64,000 nucleotides of DNA from Harmothoe impar (taxonomy: Eukaryota; Annelida; Polychaeta; Phyllodocida; Polynoidae): contig OX381721.1 in NCBI GenBank assembly GCA_947462335.1, positions 310,001-374,000 of the forward strand, given 5' to 3'. Below, piece after piece: positions 33,446-47,100 of the stretch. Made by a program: the position numbers and the translations under genes. Positions within the stretch are counted from its first letter, which is position 1, and each line of letters starts with the position of its first letter. The notes below the pieces were generated by a model that had not been told where the DNA came from, searched no databases, and saw only the letters and a program-made list of their open reading frames with translations.

Positions 33446-34994
33446 GTGGATTGTGAGGAAAAGGAAAGTGTGAATGTCATGGATGTAACCTTGGAAAGAA
33501 GATATCAAATGGATGAATATCAGATGGAATTCAGAGTATACCAGGGTTATCCCAAATATTGGATCTGGATCTTCGGAATGCTTTACATCTTCAGGCCGTT
33601 GATGAATTCTTGGTCTCTCTCGGAAAATGTTTAAACCCCTAAAATGAGAAAACTATCAAACTTGAAGAACAGAAAACTGCTGTTGTAGAAAGAAAGAAAA
33701 ATGGGAGGGGAAATACAAAGAATGACAGAATTTGAGGTGTTTAGAAAATGTCATGGTCTACAGCTGTTTGATTTCCCAGGGGCCTCATTGTAACAGCTTT
33801 TGGTGACAATAAATGTCAAAAGCAAATACAATGTGAAGGAGCAAGTGTCTTTGTAAACGATGGGAAATTTGAAAGAACTCGTCAAAGCATTAAATGAGGG
33901 ACCAATTTAGAGTTGAAAAAAGAGAGTATTTTCTAGAATTTGGGGATATATTTGATGTAAACCTATAATTTTTTCAGAGGTCCCTCTCTCCAGAACACAG
34001 TTTGGATAGAAATATTGGTAGTAAAACATCATTTTTGAAGAGACAAGTGTGACTGTGATGGATGTGAGCTTAAAAACAAGATATCAGAGCAGAAATGAAA
34101 GAGTGAATTGAGAGAAAAATTTCAGTTTTGAAAAATTTCCGATTTTATACAATGTAATTCTGCTTCATTTTCTAGGGTCTTTTTCTTACAGCTTTAGGTG
34201 AGAGAAAAGGATGTTGCAAGGTGGATTATGAGGAAAAGGAAAGTGTGAATGTAATGGATGTGACCTTGGAAAGAAGATATCAAATGGACGAATATCAGAT
34301 GGAATTCATAGTATACCAGGGTTATCCCAAATATTGGATCTGGATCTTCAGAATGCTGTACTTCTTCAGGCCGTTGATGAAATCTTGGTCTCTCCCGGAA
34401 AATGTTTAAACCCCTAAAATAAGAAAACTATCAAACTTGTAGAACAGAAAACTGCTGTTGTAGAAAGAAAGAAAAATGGGAGGGGAAATACAAAGAATGA
34501 CAGAATTTGAGGTGCTTGGATAATGTCATGGTCTACAGCTGTTTGATTTCCCAGGGGCCTCATTGTAACAGCTTTTGGTGACAATAAATGTCAAAAGCAA
34601 ATACAATGTGAAGGAGCAAGTGTCTTTGTAAACGATGGGACATTTGAGAAAACTAGTCAAAGCATTAAATGAGGGACCAATTTAGAGTTGAAAAAAGAGA
34701 GTATTTTCTAGAATTTGGGGATATATTTGATGTAAACCTATAATTTTTTCAGAGGTCTCTTTCCTAGAACACAGTTTGAATAGAAATATTGGTGGTAAAA
34801 CATCATTTCTGAAGAGACAAGTGTGACTGTGATGGATGTGAGCTTAAAAACAAGATATCAGAGCAGAAATGAAAGAGGGAATTGAGAGAAAAAATTCAGT
34901 TTTGAAGAATTTCGGATATCATACAATGTAATTCTGCTTCATTTTCTAGGGTCTTTTTCTTACAGCTTTAGGTGAGAGGAAAGGATGTTGCAAG

Positions 34995-37900
34995 GTGGAT
35001 TGTGAGGATAAGGAAAGTGTGAATGTAATGGATGAGACCTTGGAAAGAAGATATCAAATGGATGAATATCAGATGGAATTCAGAGTCTACCAGGGTTATC
35101 CCAAATATTGGATCTGGATCTTCGGAATGCTTTACATCTTCAGGCCGTTGATGAATTCTTGGTCTCTCTCGGAAAATGTTTAAACCCCTAAAATGAGAAA
35201 ACTATCAAACTTGAAGAACAGAAAACTGCTGTTGTAGAAAGGAAGAAAAATTGGAGGGGAAATACAAAGAATGACAGAATTTGAGGTGCTTGGATAATGT
35301 CATTGTCTACAGCTGTTTGATTTCCCAGGGGCCTCATTGTAACAGCTTTTGGTGACAATAAATGTCAAAAGCTAATACAATGTAAAGGAGCAAGTGTCTT
35401 TGTAGACGATGGGACATTTGAGAGAACTTGTCAAAGCATTAAATGAGGGACCAATTTAGAGTTGAAAAAAGAGAGTATTTTCTAGAATTTGGGGATATAT
35501 TTGATGTAAACCTATAATTCTTTCAGAGGTCTCTTTCCTAGAACACAGTTTGAATAGAAATATTGGTGGTAAAACATCATTTCTGAAGAGACAAGTGTGA
35601 CTGTGATGGATGTGAGCTTAAAAACAAGATATCAGAGCAGAAATGAAAGAGGGAATTGAGAGAAAAAATTCAGTTTTGAAGAATTTCGGATATCATACAA
35701 TGTAATTCTGCTTCATTTTCTAGGGTCTTTTTCTTACAGCTTTAGGTGAGAGGAAAGGATGTTGCAAGGTGGATTGTGAGGATAAGGAAAGTGTAAATGT
35801 AATGGATGAGACCTTGGAAAGAAGATATCAAATGGATGAATATCAGATGGAATTCAGAGTATACCAGGATTATCCCAAATATTGGACCTGGATCTTCGGA
35901 ATGCTTTACATCTTCAGGCCGTTGATGAATTCTTGGTCTCTCCCGAAAAATGTTTAAACCCCTAAAATGAGAAAACTATCAAACTTGAAGAACAGAAAAC
36001 TGCTGTTGTAGAAAGAAAGAAAAATGGGAGGGGAAATACAAAGAATGACAGAATTTGAGGTGTTTAGAAAATGTCATGGTCTACAGCTGTTTGATTTCCC
36101 AGGGGCCTCATTGTAACAGCTTTTGGTGACAATAAATGTCAAAAGCAAATACAATGTGAAGGAGCAAGTGTCTTTGTAAACGATGGGACATTTGAGAGAA
36201 CTCGTCAAAGCATTAAATGAGGGACCAATTTAGAGTTGAAAAAAGAGAGTATTTTCTAGAATTTGGGGATATATTTGATGTAAACCTTCAATTTTTTCAA
36301 AGGTCTCTTTCCTAGAACACAGTTTGAATAGAAATATTGGTGGTAAAACATTATTTCTGAAGAGACAAGTGTGACTGTGATGGATGTGAGCTTAAAAACA
36401 AGATATCAGAGCAGAAATGAAAGAGGGAATTGAGAGAAAAAATTCAGTTTGAAGAATTTCGGATATCATACATTGTAATTCTGCTTCATTTTCTAGGGTC
36501 TTTTTCTTACAGCTTTAGGTGAGAGGAAAGGATGTTGCAAGGTGGATTGTGAGGATAAGGAAAGTGTGAATGTAATGGATGAGACCTTGGAAAGAAGATA
36601 TCAAATGGATGAATATCAGATGGAATTCAGAGTCTACCAGGGTTATCCCAAATATTGGATCTGGATCTTCGGAATGCTTTACATCTTCAGGCCGTTGATG
36701 AATTCTTGGTCTCTCTCGGAAAATGTTTAAACCCCTAAAATGAGAAAACTATCAAACTTGAAGAACAGAAAACTGCTGTTGTAGAAAGGAAGAAAAATTG
36801 GAGGGGAAATACAAAGAATGACAGAATTTGAGGTGCTTGGATAATGTCATTGTCTACAGCTGTTTGATTTCCCAGGGGCCTCATTGTAACAGCTTTTGGT
36901 GACAATAAATGTCAAAAGCTAATACAATGTAAAGGAGCAAGTGTCTTTGTAGACGATGGGACATTTGAGAGAACTTGTCAAAGCATTAAATGAGGGACCA
37001 ATTTAGAGTTGAAAAAAGAGAGTATTTTCTAGAATTTGGGGATATATTTGATGTAAACCTATAATTCTTTCAGAGGTCTCTTTCCTAGAACACAGTTTGA
37101 ATAGAAATATTGGTGGTAAAACATCATTTCTGAAGAGACAAGTGTGACTGTGATGGATGTGAGCTTAAAAACAAGATATCAGAGCAGAAATGAAAGAGGG
37201 AATTGAGAGAAAAAATTCAGTTTTGAAGAATTTCGGATATCATACAATGTAATTCTGCTTCATTTTCTAGGGTCTTTTTCTTACAGCTTTAGGTGAGAGG
37301 AAAGGATGTTGCAAGGTGGATTGTGAGGATAAGGAAAGTGTTAATGTAATGGATGAGACCTTGGAAAGAAGATATCAAATGGATGAATATCAGATGGAAT
37401 TCAGAGTATACCAGGATTATTCCAAATATTGGACCTGGATCTTCGGAATGCTTTACATCTTCAGGCCGTTGATGAATTCTTGGTCTCTCCCGAAAAATGT
37501 TTAAACCCCTAAAATGAGAAAACTATCAAACTTGAAGAACAGAAAACTGCTGTTGTAGAAAGAAAGAAAAATGGGAGGGGAAATACAAAGAATGACAGAA
37601 TTTGAGGTGTTTAGAAAATGTCATGGTCTACAGCTGTTTGATTTCCCAGGGGCCTCATTGTAACAGCTTTTGGTGACAATAAATGTCAAAAGCAAATACA
37701 ATGTGAAGGAGCAAGTGTCTTTGTAAACGATGGGACATTTGAGAGAACTCGTCAAAGCATTAAATGAGGGACCAATTTAGAGTTGAAAAAAGAGAGTATT
37801 TTCTAGAATTTGGGGATATATTTGATGTAAACCTTCAATTTTTTCAAAGGTCTCTTTCCTAGAACACAGTTTGAATAGAAATATTGGTGGTAAAACATCA

Positions 37901-38089
37901 TTTCTGAAGAGACAAGTGTGACTGTGATGGATGTGAGCTTAAAAACAAGATATCAGAGCAGAAATGAAAGGGGGAATTGAGAGAAAAAATTCAGTTTTGA
38001 AGAATTTCGGACATCATACAATGTTATTCTGCTTCATTTTCTAGGGTCTTTTTCTTACAGCTTAAGGGGAGAGGAAAGCATGTTGCAAG
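34995..38089 (+). repeat. Two-unit higher-order repeat with shared variants, 1,547-bp period
   Basis: The pair at 34995 and 35769 recurs at 36542 and 37316. Shared private changes are TTTACATCTTCAGG, AAAGGAAGAAAAATTGG, AAAGCTAATACAATG with TTTGTAGACG in the first unit, and CAGGATTAT with ATTGGACCTGG in the second. The two halves differ at very few positions, for example TATCCC versus TATTCC. Confidence 0.8.
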
Positions 38090-38863
38090 GTGGATTGTGA
38101 GGAAAAGGAAAGTGTGAATGTAATGGATGTAACCTTGGAAAGAAGATATCAAATGGATGAATATCAGATGGAATTCAGAGTATACCAGGGTTATCCCAAA
38201 TATTGGATCTGGATCTTCGGAATGCTTTACATCTTCAGGCCGTTGATGAATTCTTGGTCTCTCTCGGAAAATGTTTAAACCCCTAAAATGAGAAAACTAT
38301 CAAACTTGAAGAACAGAAAACTGCTGTTGTAGAAAGAAAGAAAAATGGGAGGGGAAATACAAAGAATGATAGAATTTGAGGTGTTTAGAAAATGTCATGG
38401 TCTACAGCTGTTTGATTTCCCAGGGGCCTCATTGTAACAGCTTTTGGTGACAATAAATGTCAAAAGCAAATACAATGTGAAGGAGCAAGTGTCTTTGTAA
38501 ACGATGGGACATTTGAGAGAACTTGTCAAAGCATTAAATGAGGGACCAATTTAGAGTTGAAAAAAGAGAGTATTTTCTAGAATTTGGGGATATATTTGAT
38601 GTAAACCTATATTTTTTCAGAGGTCTCTCTCTCTAGAACACAGTTTGGATAGAAATATTAGTGGTAAAACATTAATTTTAAAGAGACAAGTGTGACTGTG
38701 ATGGATGTGAGCTTAAAAACAAGATATCAGAGCAGAAATGAAAGAGGGAATTCAGGGAAAAAATTCAGTTTTGAAGAATTTCCGATATTATACAATGTAA
38801 TTCTGCTTCATTTTCTAGGGTCTTTTTCTTACAGCTTTAGGTGAGAGGAAAGGATGTTGCAAG

Positions 38864-40410
38864 GTGGATTGTGAGGAAAAGGAAAGTGTGAATGTGATGG
38901 ATGTGACCTTGGAAAGATGATATCAAATTGATGAATATCAGATGGAATTCAGAGTATACCAGGGTTATCCCAAATATTGGATCTGGATCTTCGGAATGCT
39001 TTACTTCTTCAGGCCGTTGATGAGTTCTTGGTCTCTCCCGGAAAATGTTTAAACCCCTAAAATGAGAAAACTATCAAACTTGAAGAACAGAAAACTGCTG
39101 TTGTAGAAAGAAAGAAAAATGGGAGGGGAAATACAAAGAATGACAGAATTTGAGGTGTTTAGAAAATGTCATGGTCTACAGCTGTTTGATTTCCCAGGGG
39201 CCTCATTGTAACAGCTTTTGGTGACAATAAATGTCAAAAGCAAATACAATGTGAAGGAGCAAGTGTCTTTGTAAACGATGGGACATTTGAGAGAACTGGT
39301 CAAAGCATTAAATGAGGGACCAATTTAGAGTTGAAAAAAGAGAGTATTTTCTAGAATTTGGGAATATATTTGATGTAAACCTATAATTTTTTCAGAGGTC
39401 TCTTTCCTAGAACACAGTTTGAATAGAAATATTGGTGGTAAAACATCATTTCTGAAGAGACAAGTGTGACTGTGATGGATGTGAGCTTAAAAACAAGATA
39501 TCAGAGCAGAAATGAAAGAGGGAATTCAGGGAAAAAATTCAGTTTTGAAGAATTTCCGATATTATACAATGTAATTCTGCTTCATTTTCTAGGGTCTTTT
39601 TCTTACAGCTTTAGGTGAGAGGAAAGGATGTTGCAAGGTGGATTGTGAGGAAAAGGAAAGTGTGAATGTGATGGATGTGACCTTGGAAAGATGATCTCAA
39701 ATGGATGAATATCAGATGGAATTCAGAGTATACCAGAGTTATCCCAAATATTGGATCTGGATCTTCGGAATGCTTTACTTCTTCAGGCCGTTGATGAATT
39801 CTTGGTCTCTCCCGGAAAATGTTTAAACGCCTAAAATGAGAAAACTATCAAACTTGAAGAACAGAAAACTGCTGTTGTAGAAAGAAAGAAAAATGGGAGG
39901 GGAAATACAAAGAATGACAGAATTTGAGGTGTTTAGAAAATGTCATGGTCTACAGCTGTTTGATTTCCCAGGGGCCTCATTGTAACCGCTTTTGGTGACA
40001 ATAAATGTCAAAAGCAAATACAATGTGAAGGAGCAAGTGTCTTTGTAAACGATGGGACATTTGAGAGAACTCGTCAAAGCATTAAATGAGGGACCAATTT
40101 AGAGTTGAAAAAAGAAAGTATTTTCTAGAATTTGGGGATATATTTGATGTAAACCTATCATTTTTTCAGAGGTCTCTTTCCTAGAACACAGTTTGAATAG
40201 AAATATTGGTGGTAAAACATCATTTCTGAAGAGACAAGTGTGACTGTGAAGGATGTGAGCTGAAAAACAAGATATCAGAGCAGAAATGAAAGAGTGAATT
40301 GAAAGAAAAAATTCAGTTTTGAAGAATTTCCAATATTATACAATGTAATTCTGCTTCATTTTCTAGGGTCTTTTTCTTACAGCTTTAGGTGAGAGGAAAG
40401 CATGTTGCGA
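38864..40410 (+). pseudogene. Array units with premature TGA
   Basis: Units at about 38864 and 39637 have GAAAGATGAT where the intact frame has GAAAGAAGAT, which gives TGA after VTLER. The downstream aromatic segment is still otherwise unaltered. Confidence 0.6.
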
Positions 40411-41186
40411 GGTGGATTGTGAGGAAAAGGAAAGTGTGAATGTAATGAATGTAACCTTGGAAAGAAGATATCAAATGGATGAATATCAGATGGAATTCAG
40501 AGTATACCAGGGTTATCCCAAATATATGATCTGGATCTTCGGAATGCTTTACTTCTTCAGGCCGTTGATGAATTCTTGGTCTCTCCCGGAAAATGTTTAA
40601 ACGCCTAAAATGAGAAAACTATCAAACTTGAAGAACAGAAAACTGCTGTTGTAGAAAGAAAGAAAAATGGGAGGGGAAACACAAAGAATGACAGAATTTG
40701 AGGTGTTTAGGAAATGTCATGGTCTACAGCTGTTTAATTTCCAAGGGGCCTCATTGTAACAGCTTTTGGTGACAATAAATGTCAAAAGCAAATACAATGT
40801 GAAGGAGCAAGTGTTTTTGTAAACGATGGGACATTTGAGAGAACTCGTCAAAGCATTAAATGAGGGACCAATTTAGAGTTGAAAAAAGAGAGTATTTTCT
40901 AGAATTTGGGGATATATTTGATGTAAACCTATAATTTTTTCAGAGGTCTCTTTCCTAGAACACAGTTTGAATAGAAATATTGGTGGTAAAACATCATTTC
41001 TGAAGAGACAAGTGTGACTGTGATGGATGTGAGCTTAAAAACAAGATATCAGAGCAGAAATGAAAGAGGGAATTCAGAGAAAAAATTCAGTTTTGAAGAA
41101 TTTCCGATATTATACAATGTAATTCTGCTTCATTTTCTAGGGTCTTTTTCTTACAGCTTTAGGTGAGAGGAAAGGATGTTGCAAGG

Positions 41187-44100
41187 TGGATTGTTAGGAA
41201 AAGGAAAGTGTGAATGTAATGGATGTGACCTTGGAAAGAAGATATCAAATGGATGAATATCAGATGGAATTCAGAGTATACCAAGGTTATCCCAAATATT
41301 GGATCTGGATCTTCGGAATGATTTACTTCTTCAGGCCGTTGATGAATTCTTGGTCTCTCCCGGAAAATGTTTAAACCCCTAAAATGAGAAAACTATCAAA
41401 CTTGTAGAACAGAAAACTGCTGTTGTAGAAAAAAAGAAAAATAGGAGGGGAAATACAAAGAATGACAGAATTTGAGATGTTTAGCAAATGTCATGGTCTA
41501 CAGCTGTTTGATTTCCCAGGGGCCTCATTGTAACAGCTTTTGGTGACAATAAATGTCAAAAGCAAATACAATGTGAAGGAGCAAGTGTCTTTGTAAACCA
41601 TGAGACATTTGAGAGAACTCGTCAAAGCATTAAATGAGGGACCAATTAAGAGTTGACAAAAGAGAGTATTTTATAGAATTTGGGGATATATTTGATGTAA
41701 ACCTTCAACTTTTTCAAAGGTCTCTCTCTCTGAAACACAGTTTGGATAAAAATATTGGTGGTAAAACATCATTTCTGAAGAGACAAGTGTGACTGTGATG
41801 GATGTGAGCTTAAAAACAAGATATCAGAGCAGAAATGAAAGAGGGAATTGAGAGAAAAAATTCAGTTTTGAAGAATTTCCGATATTATACAATGTAATTC
41901 TGCTTCATTTTCTAGGGTCTTTTTCTTACAGCTTTAGTTGAGAGGAAAGGATGTTGCAAGGTGGATTGAGAAGAAAAAGAAAGTCTCAATGTACTGGATG
42001 TGACCTTGGAAAGAAGATATCAAATGGATGAATATCAGATGGAATTCAGAGTATACCAGGGTTATCCCAAATATATGATCTGGATCTTCGGAATGCTTTA
42101 CTTCTTCAGGCCGTTGATGAATTCTTGGTCTCTCCCGGAAAATGTTGAAACCCCTAAAATGAGAAAACTATCAAACTTGTAGAACAGAAAACTGCTGTTG
42201 TAGAAAGAAAGAAAAATGGGAGGGGAAATACAAAGAATGACAGAATTTGAGGTGTTTAGAAAATGTCATGGTCTACAGCTGTTTGATTTCCCAGGGGCCT
42301 CATTGTAACAGCTTTTGGTGACAATAAATGTCAAAAGCAAATACAATGTGAAGGAGCAAGTGTCTTTGTAAACGATGAGACATTTGAGAGAACTCGTCAA
42401 AGCATTAAATGAGGGACCAATTTAGAGTTGAAAAAAGAGAGTATTTTCTAGAATTTGGGGATATATTTGATGTAAACCTATATTTTTTCAGAGGTCTATC
42501 TCTCTAGAACACAGTTTGGATAGAAATATTAGTGGTAAAACATCATTTTTAAAGAGACAAGTGTGACTGTGATGGATGTGAGCTTAAAAACAAGATATCA
42601 GAGCAGAAATGAAACAGGGAATTGAGAGAAAAAATTCAGTTTTGAAGAATTTCCGATATTATACAATGTAATTCTGCTTCATTTTCTAGGGTCTTTTTCT
42701 TACAGCTTTAGGTGAGAGGAAAGGATGTTGCAAGGTGGATTGTGAGGAAAAGGAAAGTGTGAATGTGATGGATGTGACCTTGGAAAGATGATCTCAAATG
42801 GATGAATATCAGATGGAATTCAGAGTATACCAGGGTTATCCCAAATATTGGATCTGGATCTTCGGAATGCTTTACTTCTTCAGGCCGTTGATGAATTCTT
42901 GGTCTCTCCCGGAAAATGTTGAAACCCCTTAAATGAGAAAACTATCAAACTTGAAGAACAGAAAACTGCTGTTGTAGAAAGAAAGAAAAATGGGAGGGGA
43001 AATGCAAAGAATGACAGAATTTGAGGTGTTTAGAAAATGTCATGGTCTACAGCTGTTTGATTTCCCAGGTGCCTCATTGTAACCGCTTTTGGTGACAATA
43101 AATGTCAAAAGCAAATACAATGTGAAGGAGCAAGTGTCTTTGTAAACGATGGGACATTTGAGAGAACTCGTCAAAGCATTAAATGAGGGACCAATTTAGA
43201 GTTGAAAAAAGAGAGTATTTTCTAGAATTTGGGGATATATTTGATGTAAACCTATAATTTTTCAGAGGTCTCTCTCTCTATAACACAGTTTGGATAGAAA
43301 TATTAGTGGTAAAACATCATTTTTAAAGAGACAAGTGTGACTGTGATGGATGTGAGCTTAAAAACAAGATATCAGAGCAGAAATGAAAGAGGGAATTGAG
43401 AGAAAAAATTCAGTTTTGAAGAATTTCCGATATTATACAATGTAATTCTGCTTCATTTTCTAGGGTCTTTTTCTTACAGCTTTAGGTGAGAGGAAAGCAT
43501 CTTGCAAGGTGGATTGTGAGTAAAAGGAAAGTGTGAATGTAATGGATGTGACCTTGGAAAGAAGATATCAAATGGATGAATATCAGATGGAATTCAGAGT
43601 ATACCAAGGTTATCCCAAATATTGGATCTGGATCTTCGGAATGATTTACATCTTCAGGCCGTTGATGAATTCTTGGTCTCTCCCGGAAAATGTTTAAACC
43701 CCTAAAATGAGAAAACTATCAAACTTGTAGAACAGAAAACTGCTGTTGTAGAAAAAAAGAAAAATGGGAGGGGAAATACAAAGAATGACAGAATTTGAGA
43801 TGTTTAGCAAATGTCATGGTCTACAGCTGTTTGATTTCCCAGGGGCCTCATTGTAACAGCTTTTGGTGACAATAAATGTCAAAAGCAAATACAATGTGAA
43901 GGAGCAAGTGTCTTTGTAAACCATGAGACATTTGAGAGAACTCGTCAAAGCATTAAATGAGGGACCAATTAAGAGTTGACAAAAGAGAGTATTTTATAGA
44001 ATTTGGGGATATATTTGATGTAAACCTTCAACTTTTTCAAAGGTCTCTCTCTCTGAAACACAGTTTGGATAAAAATATTGGTGGTAAAACATCATTTCTG

Positions 44101-47100
44101 AAGAGACAAGTGTGACTGTGATGGATGTGAGCTTAAAAACAAGATATCAGAGCAGAAATGAAAGAGGGAATTGAGAGAAAAAATTCAGTTTTGAAGAATT
44201 TCCGATATTATACAATGTAATTCTGCTTCATTTTCTAGGGTCTTTTTCTGACAGCTTTAGTTGAGAGGAAAGGATGTTGCAAGGTGGATTTAGAAGAAAA
44301 TGAAAGTCTCAATGTACTGGATGTGACCTTGGAAAGAAGATATCAAATGGATGAATATCAGATGGAATTCAGAGTATACCAGGGTTATCCCAAATATATG
44401 ATCTGGATCTTCGGAATGCTTTACTTCTTCAGGCCGTTGATGAATTCTTGGTCTCTCCCGGAAAATGTTGAAACCCCTAAAATGAGAAAACTATCAAACT
44501 TGTAGAACAGAAAACTGCTGTTGTAGAAAGAAAGAAAAATGGGAGGGGAAATACAAAGAATGACAGAATTTGAGGTGTTTAGAAAATGTCATGGTCTACA
44601 GCTGTTTGATTTCCCAGGGGCCTCATTGTAACAGCTTTTGGTGACAATAAATGTCAAAAGCAAATACAATGTGAAGGAGCAAGTGTCTTTGTAAACGATG
44701 AGACATTTGAGAGAACTCGTCAAAGCATTAAATGAGGGACCAATTTAGAGTTGAAAAAAGAGAGTATTTTCTAGAATTTGGGGATATATTTGATGTAAAC
44801 CTATATTTTTTCAGAGGTCTATCTCTCTAGAACACAGTTTGGATAGAAATATTAGTGGTAAAACATCATTTTTAAAGAGACAAGTGTGACTGTGATGGAT
44901 GTGAGCTTAAAAACAAGATATCAGAGCAGAAATGAAAGAGGGAATTGAGAGAAAAAATTCAGTTTTGAAGAATTTCCGATATTATACAATGTAATTCTGC
45001 TTCATTTTCTAGGGTCTTTTTCTTACAGCTTTAGGTGAGAGGAAAGGATGTTGCAAGGTGGATTGTGAGGAAAAGGAAAGTGTGAATGTGATGGATGTGA
45101 CCTTGGAAAGATGATCTCAAATGGATGAATATCAGATGGAATTCAGAGTATACCAGGGTTATCCCAAATATTGGATCTGGATCTTCGGAATGATTTACAT
45201 CTTCAGGCCGTTGATGAATTCTTGGTCTCTCCCGGAAAATGTTGAAACCCCTTAAATGAGAAAACTATCAAACTTGAAGAACAGAAAACTGCTGTTGTAG
45301 AAAGAAAGAAAAATGGGAGGGGAAATGCAAAGAATGACAGAATTTGAGGTGTTTAGAAAATGTCATGGTCTACAGCTGTTTGATTTCCCAGGTGCCTCAT
45401 TGTAACCGCTTTTGGTGACAATAAATGTCAAAAGCAAATACAATGTGAAGGAGCAAGTGTCTTTGTAAACGATGGGACATTTGAGAGAACTCGTCAAAGC
45501 ATTAAATGAGGGACCAATTTAGAGTTGAAAAAAGAGAGTATTTTCTAGAATTTGGGGATATATTTGATGTAAACCTATAATTTTTCAGAGGTCTCTCTCT
45601 CTAGAACACAGTTTGGATAGAAATATTAGTGGTAAAACATCATTTTTAAAGAGACAAGTGTGACTGTGATGGATGTGAGCTTAAAAACAAGATATCAGAG
45701 CAGAAATGAAAGAGGGAATTGAGAGAAAAAATTCAGTTTTGAAGAATTTCCGATATTATACAATGTAATTCTGCTTCATTTTCTAGGGTCTTTTTCTTAC
45801 AGCTTTAGGTGAGAGGAAAGCATCTTGCAAGGTGGATTGTGAGTAAAAGGAAAGTGTGAATGTAATGGATGTGACCTTGGAAAGAAGATATCAAATGGAT
45901 GAATATCAGATGGAATTCAGAGTATACCAAGGTTATCCCAAATATTGGATCTGGATCTTCGGAATGATTTACATCTTCAGGCCGTTGATGAATTCTTGGT
46001 CTCTCCCGGAAAATGTTTAAACCCCTAAAATGAGAAAACTATCAAACTTGTAGAACAGAAAACTGCTGTTGTAGAAAAAAAGAAAAATGGGAGGGGAAAT
46101 ACAAAGAATGACAGAATTTGAGGTGTTTAGAAAATGTCATGGTCTACAGCTGTTTGATTTCCCAGGTGCCTCATTGTAACCGCTTTTGGTGACAATAAAT
46201 GTCAAAAGCAAATACAATGTGAAGGAGCAAGTGTCTTTGTAAACGATGGGACATTTGAGAGAACTCGTCAAAGCATTAAATGAGGGACCAATTTAGAGTT
46301 GAAAAAAGAGAGTATTTTCTAGAATTTGGGGATATATTTGATGTAAACCTATAATTTTTCAGAGGTCTCTCTCTCTATAACACAGTTTGGATAGAAATAT
46401 TAGTGGTAAAACATCATTTTTAAAGAGACAAGTGTGACTGTGATGGATGTGAGCTTAAAAACAAGATATCAGAGCAGAAATGAAAGAGGGAATTGAGAGA
46501 AAAAATTCAGTTTTGAAGAATTTCCGATATTATACAATGTAATTCTGCTTCATTTTCTAGGGTCTTTTTCTTACAGCTTTAGGTGAGAGGAAAGCATCTT
46601 GCAAGGTGGATTGTGAGTAAAAGGAAAGTGTGAATGTAATGGATGTGACCTTGGAAAGAAGATATCAAATGGATGAATATCAGATGGAATTCAGAGTATA
46701 CCAGGGTTATCCCAAATATTGGATCTGGATCTTCGGAATGCTTTACATCTTCAGGCTGTTGATGAATTCTTGGTCTCTCCCGGAAAATGTTTAAACCCTT
46801 AAAATGAGAAAACTATCAAACTTGTAGAACAGAAAACTGCTGTTGTAGAAAGAAAGAAAAATGGGAGGGGAAATACAAAGAATGACAGAATTTGAGGTGT
46901 TTAGAAAATGTCATGGTCTACAGCTGTTTGATTTCCCAGGGGCCTCATTGTAACAGCTTTTGGTGACAATAAATGTCAAAAGCAAATACAATGTGAAGGA
47001 GCAAGTGTCTTTGTAAACGATGAGACATTTGAGAGAACTCGTCAAAGCATTAAATGAGGGACCAATTTAGAGTTGAAAAAAGAGAGTATTTTCTAGAATT

